Made by a program: the position numbers and the translations under genes. 64,000 nucleotides of DNA from Ariolimax columbianus (lineage: Eukaryota; Mollusca; Gastropoda; Stylommatophora; Arionidae). Below are positions 34,921 through 48,306 of this stretch, in pieces (position 1 is the first letter of the stretch; each line of letters opens with the position of its first letter). The notes under the pieces are model-generated. The model was not told the origin of the DNA, searched no databases, and was given only the letters and a program-made list of their open reading frames with translations. The stretch lies in assembly GCA_036924085.1 (NCBI GenBank), contig JAVGWX010000013.1, positions 64,623,157-64,687,156 of the forward strand. Reading direction: 5' to 3'.

Positions 34921-34937
34921 CCCCCCCCCCCCCCCCC
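34921..34937. repeat. Poly-C tract, unit 2
   Basis: Uninterrupted C17 at the same site as 11273-11297. Confidence 0.9.
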
Positions 34938-35079
34938 TTCACAATGGCGGCATTCCCTGGTAGAATAAATGTATTTCTTTATTTCATTTCTCAATTTTGT
35001 TCATCGGTTGAAGTTAAAGTGAGCTAAACTGAGAGAACTGTTACCGGTAAAAGTGTCAATGGTAAGCTACATAAGCTGT

Positions 35080-35552
35080 GCAGTGGTGAATGCTTGGAAT
35101 GTATTGCCATATGAAGTAGTTTTAGGCTGGAACAATTAATGCATTTAAGAATAGATTGGATGCACATAGCTTTTAGAGCTAGGAAATGTAAATGCAACTG
35201 GTTGTTTACAGACTGCATAGTTTTCTAAGCCAGTATAAAGACATCGTCTTCTTAACTAGTATAAAGATATAGTCTTCTAAGGCAGTATAAAGACATCGTC
35301 TTCTAAACCAGTATAAAGACATCGTCTTATAAACCAGTATAAAGACACAGTCTTCTAAACCAGTATAAAGAAACAGCCTTCTTAACGAGTATAAAGACAG
35401 TCTTCTAAACCTGTATAAAAACATAGTCTTATAAACCAATATAAAGACACAGTCTTCTAAACCAGTATAAAGTTTCAGTCTTCTAAACCAGTAGAAAGAC
35501 ATAATCGTCTAAACCAGCATAAAGAGGAAGTCTCCTCAACCCGTATAAAGAC
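35080..35552 (+). mobile_element. LINE 3' UTR with 26-bp minisatellite, unit 2 copy
   Basis: Copy of 11440-11896 with about one extra 26-bp copy near 35296-35330 relative to unit 1 (an additional catcgtcttctaaaccagta). This shows that the minisatellite changes in copy number between units. Confidence 0.8.
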
Positions 35553-36164
35553 GTTAACTTAGTTACATATTGTACATTAAATGGAGAGTATTTCTCTTTA
35601 TCCCAAAAATGAAAGGTGTTCACCGCACGCTGCTGCCCATTGGTGATCATTCTTATTCAGCAAATGATGTTAACTAGATACAAATTGTTCCTGTAACTCA
35701 ACGGTTGTGTCATGTTCTGATGACCATCGCAGGCCGTGATGGCGACTATGTCAAAACAGATTTTTATTAATCGTCTAAGGGAAAGTTGTTAGCCATTTGT
35801 GTTCTATGGTCTCCCTTGTCAAGTGAATGTCACGTACCCCTTCTCGGAATAATGTTTTTAAATGCATAAAATACAATAACAAAGAACCAGTTATATAGAA
35901 ATAGTTAAAAAACAAACACAAAAGTACATGTGATATGTGTGTCTTTCTTAACAATTTCAATAGAAACACAATACATTTAAAATAGAAGAAAGTTAATTTC
36001 ATTATTGTTTGAATGAACGTGCTGCGTATATATGCAGAACAATCTGCAACCTGAACTAACAACATCGTCGCCGCTGCGACTGGGAAGCCTTCTCGTTCAT
36101 TAAAACAGTCCAAAATCACTGGAGAACAAATTGAGAGTGATCCACGGCCTCTCTTGAGAGACGC

Positions 36165-36536
36165 TTGGTCGGAATCACTCTCCGTAACAAAGGCATGCAA
36201 AATTACTACAATTTGGACATAACGACGATTGTCCCTGATATGGTATTGTGTGCAGACAAGGCAAACTATAGATGGGCAGGTCACATGTTGGAACAAAATG
36301 GTCGATGGAGCACAGCGATAGTTGTCTGGTTTCCCCGAAGTAAAAAAAAAGAGACCCCGGGAAAACATCCATTGCGTTGGTAAAGCTCTCCTGCTTTCCG
36401 CAATGTCTGAGATGTCTGTAGTAGAATGCTTACCAACCACTGGACTTCCGTGACCCAAGGGAAGGTCCGCTGGAAACGGATAGGAAGCCCGCAGCAAGGC
36501 TGAGGAACGGGTCACAAAGATCAAGAAATGCTGACA
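36165..36536 (+). mobile_element. RTE C-terminal fragment, unit 2 copy
   Basis: Copy of 12499-12870 with one visible change in the open part (RWNTAI to RWSTAI, which matches unit 3). Confidence 0.65.
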
Positions 36537-36817
36537 GCGTGAAGGCTTGTTGTTTCCCTTTCTCGAAGAGGATTCAACTGTTGTGTTGTACAAACCACAC
36601 GTTTGTCATGTTAGACATCTAATCGGTTTCGATTTGTTTTTCTTTTTTGCTACAAATGTCGAAAATCCATATTTGCAGAGATATATTGTTGGAAATGGAA
36701 TGAAAACTTGCATAGCTCGCTTTACAAGATGAGGCTAGTTTACTAACTGCATTGTAGATAGTCTGTTCACACAAGGACTGTGTCCACAAGCGATCTAGCC
36801 CGGTGGGTCTTACCCAC

Positions 36818-37594
36818 TTACCCACTCCCGGCACGGGGAGGTAGTGACGAAAAATAACAATACGGGACTCTTTCGAGGCCCCGTAATTGGAATGAGTACA
36901 CTTTAAACCCTTTAACGAGGATCTATTGGAGGGCAAGTCTAGTGCCAGCAGCCGCGGTAATTCCAGCTCCAATAGCGTATATTAAAGTTGTTGCAGTTAA
37001 AAAGCTCGTAGTTGGATCTCAGGCGCAGGCGGGCGGTCCGGCTCGCGCCGGTTCACTGCCCGTTGTCTCCTGCCCTACCGTCTGCCGGCTCTCTCCCACT
37101 GGTGTTCTTCTCTGAGCGTCCTGGGTGGCCGGTGCGTTTACTTTGAAAAATTAGAGTGTTCAAAGCAGGCCTCGGCTGCCTGAATAATGGTGCATGGAAT
37201 AATGGAATATGACCTCGGTTCTATTTTGTTGGTTTTCGGAACTGGAGGTAATGATTAACAGGGACAAACGGGGGCATTCGTATTGCGGCGTTAGAGGTGA
37301 AATTCTTGGATCGCCGCAAGACGAGCTACTGCGAAAGCATTTGTCAAAAATGTTTTCATTAATCAAGAACGAAAGGCAGAGGCGCGAAGACGATCAGATA
37401 CCGTCGTAGTTCTGACCATAAACGATGCTGACTAGCGATCCGCAGGAGTTGCTTCGATGACTCTGCGGGCAGCTTCCGGGAAACCAAAGTATTTGGGTTC
37501 CGGGGGAAGTATGGTTGCAAAGCTGAAACTTAAAGGAATTAACGGAAGGGCACCACCAGGAGTGGAGCCTGCGGCTTAATTTGACTCAACACGG
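36818..37594 (+). pseudogene. 18S rRNA fragment, unit 2 copy
   Basis: Copy of 13152-13928 with the same end points. In places it is closer to a functional 18S than unit 1: gacaaacgggggcattcgta and cttggatcgccgcaagac here agree with normal 18S, where unit 1 has gacaaaggggggcattcgta and cttggatcaccgcaagac. Unit 1 has therefore drifted further at these sites. Confidence 0.9.
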
Positions 37595-37635
37595 CCAACA
37601 CTGAAATGACTGACATGCCGAGACCACTTTCCTGG

Positions 37636-37897
37636 GGTGTAATATGGAACGGGTGCTGGATTTAGACCCTCAGAAATCTGGGGATATGCCCCCTGTGGCT
37701 CGGTTGGTCTGCATCCAGTGTTTGATAAAGGAATTGACGGAAGAGCACTATCAGGAGTGGAGCCTGAGGCTTAAATTGACTAAATACGCCAATAGTGTAG
37801 AATGACTGTCAAAAGAGAGAACCTTCGATCGGTCTAATAGTGAACATGTGCTGGTATTAGACCCACGGAACACAGGTCAGTCTCCAAACTCCCAAAT
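37636..37897 (+). pseudogene. Chimeric 18S/28S junction segment, unit 2 copy
   Basis: Copy of 13970-14230, again with the duplicated 18S-28S join. The 28S-like stretch reads gctggatttagaccctcaga, closer to normal 28S (gctgggtttagacc) than unit 1's gctggattaagaccctcaga. Confidence 0.75.
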
Positions 37898-37995
37898 GAA
37901 AGAGCGCCTGCTACGGTAATCTGGTCTTCACCCTGCAGAAATCGCAGGCTCAAGCAACTTGGCCATTGATAAACTAAAAGCCCTCTATTGATACG

Positions 37996-38448
37996 GTCTG
38001 GCTAATATTGAACGGGTGCTGGAAATAGACCCTCTGAAGATTTACCCTACTAATGACAGGGCTTTGCTACGGTAATCCTGCTAAGCCCGAGAGGAGCCGC
38101 AGACATTTGGTTCACGTACTAGGCGGATAAGCCAACGGTGCAAGGTGAGGGATTACGGCCGAACGCCTCTAAGCAAAAAATCCCGCCCAAAAGCAGCCCA
38201 GCACGAATGCAAAGGGAGGCTTCGATATGGTGGGGACCTGGGGGCCACGCTCAAGCCCCGCCCGGTCAAGCCGCAGAATGAGGTCTCTGCCGTCCGCTGA
38301 TAAAAGCGGGCGGGAAGCTGCTCGATATTCACCCCATCCGGCGGTGAGGAATGAAATCATTTGTAGAAGACTTAGTTCTCGGTCGGGTGCCCTAAGCAGT
38401 AGATCAGCTACCTCACTGCGAACTGCTGAGACTCAACCCTTGACCATG
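37996..38448 (+). pseudogene. 28S rRNA 3'-end fragment, unit 2 copy
   Basis: Copy of 14329-14782. A one-base difference (ctcggtcgggtgcc for ctcggtcagggtgcc) opens a 216-aa frame (38227-38877) through the 28S-derived sequence. That frame has no protein-like features and is an accident. Confidence 0.85.
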
Positions 38449-38518
38449 AGATATGTCCGCTTCCTAGGCGGACAACATCTCCGTGCAAGACTGGGCTTGT
38501 CACCTGGTCAAATGCACT

Positions 38519-38701
38519 ATTTCGAGAGGAATCACAGGTCGCTGACATTTGGTCCACGTGCTACGCTGATAAGCTACCATCTGAGGGATTACGGCCGAAC
38601 GCCTCTAAGCCAGAATCCCGCCCAAAATCTCAGCGCCGCTAAGATGGGAGGCTATAACATGGCTGGGGCTTGTGTCCCGGCCCGATCGAGCCGCAGGAAT
38701 G
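38519..38701 (+). mobile_element. 28S-derived segment bounded by direct repeats, unit 2 copy
   Basis: Copy of 14853-15035. The flanks are cacctggtcaaatgcact (38501-38518) and cacctggtaaaatgcact (38702-38719): 17 of 18 positions are identical. This is the better-preserved version of the putative target-site duplication. Confidence 0.6.
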
Positions 38702-39315
38702 CACCTGGTAAAATGCACTCCTTCCTCGCTCTTTGCATCTGTCTGCTATCAGTCATTCCAATGGACGCAGAAGAGATGCAGTCCAGCGGACATTGCACCT
38801 CCTGTCCTATGGTGACAAGCTCCCGGGTGGCGGGGAATGCTAGGCATACCATCACTGCAGATGAGCCGAGAAAATAAAGCTAGCAAAATGATACCTCACT
38901 CATATGCATATGCTACGTTTCTGGCAGGACGTGACGATCCTGGGAAAAAGTCACACTGGACTGCCTCTCTTCCGGGATAGTACAAACTAGTACATAGTCC
39001 ATCATATCATTGCCAAACGCTATAGACACGAGTAGGGAAGACTCGATAGTCCTGCAAGACAACTTTCCAAGAGAGACAACTCTGACCAAAAACAACTGCT
39101 GCCTTGCAGTTAGGCTGGGGACAGCCAAAGGCTAAGAAGGGCAACCCTACAGAAACGCCTGTTGAAATCGGATGCACTGAGCCACTGGCTAACAAATTAA
39201 ATCAGTGCAACGTAAATATCGCTGTACACAGCGTACGATGAAGAAGAAGAAGAACTAAAGGACTACAGAAAAGTGCTCAAAATACAATGGATAGCAAAAA
39301 GGAAAAATGCAGATA

Positions 39316-40239
39316 TCCTTAACTTAACTTAACGTCCTTAAACTGGTTTAGAAGACTGCAGAATCTGTATACATACAGTTTCATTTCATCACCTTGCTCT
39401 AAAAGCTATACGCATCCAATTTATTCTTAAATGCATTAACTGTCCCTCCCTCCACTAACTCCCCTGGCAATGCATTCCAAGCATTCAAAACTCTCTAATT
39501 AACAAAATATTTCCTAATATTGAATCTGGACCTCTCTTTAGTTAATATGTAACTATGCCCTCTTGTTCTAGTTGGTGGCTGTATTTGTTTTTTTTAAACT
39601 TGTTATAGTCTAATTTATCCATTCCTCTGATCATCTTATAAGCCTATATTAAGTTACCCCAAATTCTTCTATCTTCTAGACACTGTAGGCCGGTTTTTCC
39701 TCATAACTGTAATTCTGCAATCCCACTATCAGCGTTGTCGCTCTTTTTTGTATTCTTTCCAGCATGTTTGTATCCCCTCTATGATAAGGACTCCACACCT
39801 GTACACATAACTCCAATCTAGGTCTAACTAATGCTTTATACAGTTTGACTACCACTTCCTTGCTCCTATGTTTAATATTTATTTTTATCATACATAACAT
39901 TGCATTTGCCTTTTTCATTGCTACCTGAACTTGCTCACTCACCTTACCTATATGATCTAGTATAACTTCTAAGTCCCTTTTCTTATCTATCTTTCTAATA
40001 TTGTTCTCTCCCATTCTTTAATTATGTTTCAAATTGGATCTACCCATGTGGATGATTGTACATTTATCTACATTAAACTCCCTTTGCGAACCTACAAACC
40101 ACTCTCGAATTTTATCTAAATCCGATCTCAATATATGAACATCTGCTTGAGATATAGTTAAAGATATAGATATAATATAGATCCTACTTAATATCAAGCA
40201 AAATTGGTTAGTAAACAACATCTTATCTCGAAAGCTAAA
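39316..40239 (-). mobile_element. CR1/L2-like LINE 3' fragment, unit 2 copy
   Basis: Copy of 15649-16572 with scattered substitutions (for example DHTGKV to DHIGKV in the 39676-40014 frame). Confidence 0.85.
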
Positions 40240-40242
40240 ATA

Positions 40243-40817
40243 GTTTCTTCTGCTTCTTCGTTCGTCTTCAGACCTCAGCTTCAATTATTTTAATGAAGGC
40301 AGCAGTCGACTCAAGGCTATGTACCCTTCCGTACAGCTTCTCGTGGAAGGACACTGGCTGTTGCCAATTGTTACTTCTTTTGTCGGTATACAGCAAAATA
40401 TATTCTGCCTTCATGGGGGCTGTGCCGCAGGCACAAATGTCTGTAGTGCCAATCTTGAACTTGTTGTACAGATGGCATCTGAGGCTGTTGTGACCTGTGC
40501 GTAGCCGGAAAATGATCACCTGGTCTCGCCTGGAGAGTTGATGGTAGGCATCGTTTTCTATGTGGCCAGGGTGATCCTATTTTCCATTTTGCACTGTACG
40601 TTGTCCTGATGAATGCTTTAGTTTCATTGTTTGTGATTTCTGTATCACTCTGTTTTAGCATTCCTCCCTCTCTGGCGAGCCTGTCCGTCTCCCCGTTGCC
40701 TGGAATGTCGCAGTGGGCTGGTGCCCATTGGATTGCTTTTTTTTTAAGCACTGGGCTCTTGAGGGCCATTACACTGCTAGGTCGTCTGTGAAAATAACCA
40801 CTTGCTTTGCTGTATAA
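40243..40817 (-). mobile_element. RNase H-type LINE 3' fragment, unit 2 copy
   Basis: Copy of 16576-17150. One base fewer in the T-run near 40737 restores the frame, so KKAIQWAPAHCDIPGNGETD and REGGMLKQSDTEI are readable in one piece (inside 40371-40829). This shows that the family has a normal RNase H C-terminus. Confidence 0.8.
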
Positions 40818-40847
40818 TAGTTTGACCACATCAAACGTCCTACTGAC

Positions 40848-41070
40848 CTAGAAAGAACGATACAGGAGGGTTTGGTGCTTGGAAAGCTGGGATGAAGCAG
40901 ACCGATGAAAAGATGGAAACAAGACATCACGGAGGTCCTGACGATGACAACGATAGAGGCGATACTTCTGGCTAGAGATCAAGTTACAGATCGGCTGTTG
41001 TGAAAGTGATTTTCTGCAAATGACATGCAACATGATGATGATGATGATGATAATAATGATGATAATGATG
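40848..41070 (+). mobile_element. RTE 3' end with (ATG)n tail, unit 2 copy
   Basis: Copy of 17182-17425 with a shorter (ATG)n tract (about 41033-41052). Confidence 0.75.
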
Positions 41071-42326
41071 AACGTGAGCGATTTATTGTGCTATATAATA
41101 ATGATTGTAATGGTTTACAAAAATATATGTGACTTTATTGTTGACGTAGATCTAGCAAATACTATTTTCATTTATAAACATCATTGCATAATTTCAGAAA
41201 TGCCGGTTATGCTAGCAAGCAGCTAGAGGTTAGTGATATTTAAGATAATATATGTGGGTAACTGAGACGCTAGTCCGGTCAAGCACAACACATTGTCCAG
41301 GACGTTGCGTCAGGGTCAATCACAATGTTTTTCGTCCATCCCGAACCTTGACTTTTTGCACCCAGCCAATCCATCCAGTCGAGTATTCTGTAAATCCGGG
41401 TTGTGGATGGGTGGGAAGATGGGAACTGCATATTCGCAGTCAGTGAAAGCAGAGAAAGTTTGCTTCGCGAGACGGTGATCATGATTGTCAGCAAATCCAT
41501 GTACCTCAGCCGCTTTATTGCTCAGCAAGGTGTCCCGCAACTGACGCAGCTTTTTGACTGTAGTTTAGCTTGTCAGCGGACCTACGCTCTCTGCTCGCCC
41601 GTCGTCACAGGACTCGACTGTGTTAGTACTGGATACACGAAAAGAGAATGACTTGCGCGATGAATTTCCTTTAAGTGAGAAAGGGTTGCGCAGTTTGTCG
41701 ACCACACTCTCTCGCTCGAATCCAACTTTAACCAGTGGCAAGACAAGTCAGGACGACTGGACATGGTGCAGTGGTTGACCACGGATACTCAAGTGCCTGG
41801 CCGTGTTCTGTGCGGTCCACACCGATCAGCACATTTGCATTCCGTTCTCTGGACAACATTCTGCTACTTAAGCCATATCAGGGCTTGTTGGTTCAAGATT
41901 GAGAACGAACGACCCTGGTGTATGAACACTTCTATAAAAGCTTAACACATGCAATTCCAAATTCATTTCTTTTCTATCGTTATCGCTGCTTGTTTCAAAT
42001 CTATCAATAACATGACATCCCATAGTGTATCCGGGGTCCCTTACTGAGAATGGTAGAATATAACCGCCACAGAATACTGTCACATTAGATCAAGGGCAAA
42101 CAATCTTAAGGTGAGCGATGTATGTATTTCTCCTGAGTGGCCAAAACATTAATTGCATGTTGAAAGCGAGGACTAAGAGTTGTCCATGGATGTGGCAATC
42201 TCAAAATGTACAAATTATCGCAACGCTACTGCAAATAACTAGAAAAAGTCTTTCGTAAAAGCTGGTTATGGTAAGTCAAATACAATGTTGGACTTGTGCT
42301 TTGACAAAAAGAGATGAGTAATCTTG
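41071..42326. other. Spacer with unidentified ORFs, unit 2 copy
   Basis: Copy of 17426-18661 with small indels (including 17 extra bp near 41318-41334). No recognised gene. Confidence 0.5.
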
Positions 42327-42587
42327 ATTTAACTTAACTTAACGTCTTTATACTGGTTTAGAAGACTATGCAGAGTCTGTACGCAACCAGTTTCATTTAC
42401 ATTTCCTTGCTCAATAAGCTATGCGCATCCAATGTATTCTTAAATGCATCAGCTGCCTCTGCTTCCATCACTTTCTGTGGAAATGCATTCCAAGCATTCA
42501 CCCCTCTCTGACTAAAGAAATATTTCCAAATATCCAATCTTGACCTTTCTTTATATAATTTGAAGCTATGCCTTTTTGTTCTGATTT
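42327..42587 (-). mobile_element. CR1/L2-like LINE 3' UTR fragment, unit 2 copy
   Basis: Copy of 18662-18905 that retains tttacatttccttgctc, lost from unit 1. Confidence 0.8.
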
Positions 42588-42782
42588 GATTGATTGAACT
42601 ATATGCATGTATTGAAAGGCGTGACTAAAGAGAGTTGGGCATGAGGATAGCAACCTCATCATGCAAGTAAACTGTTTTATAAACTCCTACTGCAAGATCA
42701 TGCAAAGCTTTTTGCTGGTCATCTTGATGGAGGTTGAATGTACTTGTACTGATGTGCTTCGGTTGGCGCGAAAAATGTCAAA

Positions 42783-42973
42783 AAAAGAGATCTTCCTTGT
42801 TCGTCTGCAGACCTCGAATTCAATTACTCTAACGAAGGCAGCAGTCAACTTGAGGGTCCGAGCACTTCTGTACAGCTACTCGTGGAAGGACACTGGTTGT
42901 TGACAAACGCTACTTCTTGTCGGTAAACGATGGGCAGGGCTACAAAATGTGTTCTGATGTCATGGGGGATGTG
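42783..42973 (-). mobile_element. RNase H-type LINE extreme 3' fragment, unit 2 copy
   Basis: Copy of 19100-19290. Confidence 0.65.
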
Positions 42974-43532
42974 CCGAGAAGATAGATGGCCAGCTAGAGT
43001 CGTTGCCTTGTGTTTTAAGTTAAGTCAGGTAATCCTCATTCTTAACCATTGTCTTTCGTGTTGATCGTCCACGGCAACGGTTGATGAGTCTCGGGCAGCG
43101 TGGAGGAAGACGGAGTATAATCGAAATGTCTCAGCGAGGTGTTCCGCGGGAGACTCCATTAGTGGTGAGGTCTTGTATTTCGTATAGTGTAAAGTGCAGA
43201 ATCTGCAACAAAAGAAATAGTATTTGTAAGATTCTGTGTTTCTATTAATCTTAGTCTTAGTAGACCTGTAAGTCTACAAGGGAAGATGACCCTGTGGAGG
43301 TCCCAGCTGTGGTTTGAGCTGGATAAAGGAGGGATGAGGATTTCCTGCTTAGCGTGTTAGGCTCGAGCAGCTTATTACTACGCTGTGTTAAGACAAGTGC
43401 CAAGAAGTTTGGTTAATAGATCTGCGAGTCCATCTTAAAAGACCCAAACACTAGACCAACTTGACACGCAGCCTGTTAGGCGCCATCTATGCTGCTCTTA
43501 ACAAACCACCTAGCATGGCCGGTGTTGGTCCA

Positions 43533-46500
43533 GATGTTAGACTTACCCAACACATTGATGTCCTACATAGTTCCTTACTGCCACCATGTTAACAGGCCAA
43601 CACAGAGTTTGAATGTCTTACAGAGTATCTTACTATCCACATGTCAATAGGCCAAGAGAGAGCTTTAATGTGCTACAGAGTATCTTACTATCCACATGTT
43701 ATCAGGCCAACACAGAGCTTGAATGTCCTACAGAGTATCTTACTAATCCAATGTTAACAGGCCAACAGAGCTTGAATGTCCTACAGAGTATCTTACTATC
43801 CACATGTTAGCAGGCCAACATAGAGCTTGAATGTCCTACAAAGTATCTTACTATCCACATGTCAACAGGACACCACAGAGCTTGAATGTCCTACATAGTA
43901 TTTTACTATCCACTTGTCAACAGGCAAACACATAGCTTGAATGTCCTACAGAGTATCTTACTATCCACATGTCAACAGGCCAACACAGAGCTTGAATGTC
44001 CTACATAGTATTTTACTATCCACTTGTCAACAGGCAAACACATAGTTTGAATGTCCTACAGAGTATCTTACTATCCACATGTCAACAGGCCAACACAGAG
44101 CTTTAATGTCCTACATAGTATTTTACTATTCACATGCCAACAGGCAGACACATAGCTTGAATGGCCTACAGAGTATCTTACTATCCACATGACAGCATAC
44201 TTCGAAGAAGATAACTTACTGTACCTATGTCATTAGCCCGACTCTGAGCTTTGCTATCCTACATGATATTGTACTATCCACATGTTTTAATGTCATTCAT
44301 AGCATTTTACAGTCTCCATGTCAACAGACCAACACCAAGCTGTAATGTCCTAATATAATATCTTTCTTTCTAAATGTTAGTAGACCTAATATCAAGCTGT
44401 AATGTACTACATAAAATCTTACTATGTAAATGTTAACAGACCGATGCTATTCGCTAATATCCTACATATTATCTTACTGTCACCAGGATGAGGGTGTGGC
44501 CTAGTGGTTAAGGTGGCACGGCTCAACTCAAAACCCAAAGGTGGTGGGTTCAAACCCCATAACAGCGCCGTTACCCCGGTAAAGCGAAACCTTAGAAAAT
44601 GCAAGAAGACGCAGACCATTACAAAAAATGCATGCTGAAGTTGGATGCACTTAGCCGACAGGCGCAAAATAAAAACCACAGTACAATGTACACCACCTTG
44701 GGAATTAGAGAAATAAGGCGAACTAAAAAAAGAAAAAAAAACTGTCACCATGTCAACATAATTACACTTAGCTTCAGTGTCCTATATATTATCTTAATGT
44801 CCTCATATAACCAACCGATTCTTTAGATTTAATGCGATACATAGCATCTTACTGTCTACATATTAGCATACTATCTGAGTATCCCAACAGTAACATACAC
44901 AAACAGTCACCCAACTTTACTGTCCTGCATAGCATTTTACAATCCCCATGTTAACAAACCTACCTAAAAGCATTAGTGTCCTACATAATATCTTACTGGC
45001 AACACTTTAACAGATCTAAACTGAGCTTGACGGTCCTATAAAGTATCTCACTGACGCCACTTTAATAGACCAAATCTGATTTGTAATCTCCTACATAGTA
45101 TCTTAGTATCAGCATGACAAAAGATAAAGGCTAACACTGAGCTTGAAGGTCCTAGGTAGTATCTTACTGTCTGTATATTAACAGATGGACATCAAGATAA
45201 TTGTCCTGTAAAGTATCATACTATCCCTATCTTAGCAGGCCGACAACAAGCTGTAATGTCCTATATAGTACATTACTAATTTGCATGTTAATAGTCAAAA
45301 ACCGAGCTTTTTGCATAGATGACGGAAAAAGTATCTAACATACAACTATTAGCAGACAGACACTGAGTTTTATTGTCCTATGTAGCATTAAACTGTTTGC
45401 ATGTTAACAAACCATTCCCATTTGTTAATGTCCTACATGTAATCTTACTGTCCAGAAGTTAACATACTAACACAAAGCTTAAATGACCTACTTTTTATTT
45501 TTCTGTACAAAGATAGCAGTCTGACACAAATCTTTAATGTCCTACCTATTGTTTTACTATCCACACGTTATAACAGAATGAAAGCAAGCTTCATTTTTCT
45601 ACATAACATCAAACTATCCTCTTTATAACACACAGGAAGTGAACTTTCATGTCCTACTTATTTTCTTAATATCAACATGTTAATATACATCAACGGAGAA
45701 ATAATGTTGTATATATTTTCTCACTATCCACTTGAAAAGAGACCAACCTCATAAATAGGTGTCCTACATAGTATATTTTTCCCCCAGGTAAACAGACCAA
45801 AACTGAGTAGTTATATCCTACATAGTATCTTACTCTCCGCTTGTTAACAGACCAACACTGATCTGTAATGTCCTTTATAGTATCTTACTATACCTAGGTC
45901 AAAATACCAACACAGAGCAGTAATATCCTACATAGTATCTTACTATCCGCGTGTTAACAGAATGACAGCTAGCATTACTTTACCTCATAGTATTGTACTA
46001 TCTACTTGTTAGCATACGAACAGTGAGCTTTCATGTCCTACATATTTTCTTAATATTCAAATGTTAACGCATAACAGCCGAGATGTAAAGTTGTATATAT
46101 TATCTTTCCCCTTGATAAAACATCAACACTGAGCATTAATGTCATACATATCTTACTAATCATCATGTTTACAGACCAACACAGAGAACACGTGTCCTAC
46201 ACAATGTGTTACAGTTCACATGTATTAACAGACCAACACTGATATTCACAGGACAAAAGAAGTAGACGGACAACAAACTCTACTGTCCCACATAGTATCT
46301 TACTTTCCACCTCTCAACAAACTGATCATGTCCATTAATGTTGTACATATTATACTACTAATCACATGTTAATAGATCCACACTGTGCTTAAATGCCCTA
46401 CATTTTATCTTTGAATCCCCCTGCCAGAAGAACACTTAGCTTTATTGTTATACATACTATCTTACCATCCACATGTCGACAGACCAGCACCAAGATTTGC

Positions 46501-48306
46501 TACACTAAATATTATCTTACCATCCACATGTTAACAGACCAGCACCAAGATTTGATACCCTACATATTATTTTACCATCCACATGTTAACAGACCAGCAC
46601 CGCGATTTGATACCCTATATATTATCTTACCTCCCACATGTTTACAGACCAGCGCCAAGATTTGCTACCCTAAATATTATCTTACCATTCACATGTTAAC
46701 AGACCAGCACCGCGATTTGATACCCTATATATTATCTTACCACCCACATGTTAACAGACCAGCGCCAAGATTTGCCACCCTAAATATTATCTTACCATTC
46801 ACATGTTAACAGACCAGAACCGAGATTTGATACCCTACATATTATCTTACCCTCCAAATGTTAACAGACCAGCACCAAGATTTGATACCCTAAATATTAT
46901 CTTACAATCCATTTGATAACTGACCAATACTAAGATTGGATACCTTACATATTACTTTACTATCCACATGGCAACATATTTAGATCGCAATGTAATTTTA
47001 CAGTCTTACGTAGTACCTACAATCCATAAATTAACAGACCAACACCAAAATGTGTGTTCTACATAGCATTTTACTTTCACTGTATTTTAGTGAAATAAGA
47101 TACCAAAGGATGCAGAGCTGAGGCAAAAGCTATGGTGCAGCCACTATGTCCTGGTAAAGATTATGGACTGCATCATGATTACTGGCTTGCAGATATAACA
47201 TGACCAAAGGATCCTGAACGCAAAGAGGAATAAAGAATTTTTTGCACGCTAGAGGACTAAAATTGAGTTTTAATATGCTACATATTATCTCTTTATCTAC
47301 ATATTAACAGATAGACACTAAGATTTAATGGTGTACATATTATCTTACTATCCACATGTTAGGAGTCAGATTCTGAGCTTAAATTTCTTACATAAGGTCT
47401 TACTATTTACAAATCAACAGATGCAAACCAACTTGGAGATTTACCTACTTGAAATTATCTTACTATCCACATGTTAGTAGACTAACACTCAGCTTTAATG
47501 TCCTACATAGTATCTCACTATCAACATATTAGCAGATTGACACATACTTTGATCTTCTACATGATATTTTACTATTTAAATGTTAGCACACCAACCGCAA
47601 GCTTGTTAGCAGTCTAATGCAGAGCTTTGATGTCCTACATAGTATCTCACTATCAACATATTAGCAGATTGACACCAAGCTTTAATCTTATACATGATAT
47701 TTTACTATTAACATGTTAGCACACCAACCGCAAGCTTGTTAGCAGTCTAACGCAGAGCTTTGATGTCCTACATAGTATCTCACTATCAACATATTAGCAG
47801 ATTGACACATACTTTAATCTTCTACATAATATTTTACTATTCAAATGTTAGCATACCAACCGCAAGCTTGTTAGCAGTCTAATGCAGAGCTTTGATGTCC
47901 TACATAGTATATCACTATCAACATATTAGCAGATTGACACCAAGCTTTAATCTTATACATGATATTTTACTATTAACATGTTAGCACACCAACCGCAAGC
48001 CTGTTAGCAGTCTAACGCAGAGCTTTGATGTCCTACATAGTATCTCACTATCAACATATTAGCAGATTTACACCAATCTTTAATCTTGTACATAATATTT
48101 TACTATTCACATGTTAGCATACCAACCGCAAGCTTGTTAGCAGTCTAACGCAGAGCTTTAATGTCCTTGATAGTTTCTCACTATCAACATATTAACAGTC
48201 TGACACCAAGCTTTAATCTTCTACACAGTATCTTGCTATCCATATGTTAACACCCACACAGCAATATTTACGTTCTTACATATAATCTTACTATCCACAT
48301 GTTAAC
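43533..48306. repeat. 55-bp satellite array spanning the unit 2/3 boundary
   Basis: Second full array. It has extra monomers at about 43860-44040, where a 110-bp pair (ending gtcaacaggcaaacacatag) is repeated, and one copy fewer of the cacgtgtcctacacaatgt block near 46190 than unit 1. On the unit 3 side (47438-48306) the 133-bp higher-order block is arranged differently from units 1 and 2, consistent with independent turnover. Confidence 0.92.
44486..44740 (+). mobile_element. tRNA-derived SINE, unit 2 copy
   Basis: Same insertion as 20638-20892, with the same actgtcacca duplications (44476-44485 and 44741-44750). It inserted before units 1 and 2 separated. Whether unit 3 has it cannot be seen. 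Confidence 0.85.

Larger units (their letters stand above)
23647..47437. repeat. Macro-repeat unit 2 (about 23.8 kb)
   Basis: This is the second direct copy. It is about 145 bp longer than unit 1, mainly because of extra 55-bp satellite monomers around 43860-44100, partly offset by a missing satellite copy near 46180 and a shorter (ATG)n tract near 41033. It shares with unit 1 the deletion of the LINE endonuclease region and lacks the RTE insertion seen in unit 3, so units 1 and 2 form the closer pair. Confidence 0.95.

Noticed and set aside
38227..38877. 216-aa plus-strand ORF
   Set aside because: It lies across degenerate 28S rRNA sequence and exists only because of a one-base difference from unit 1.
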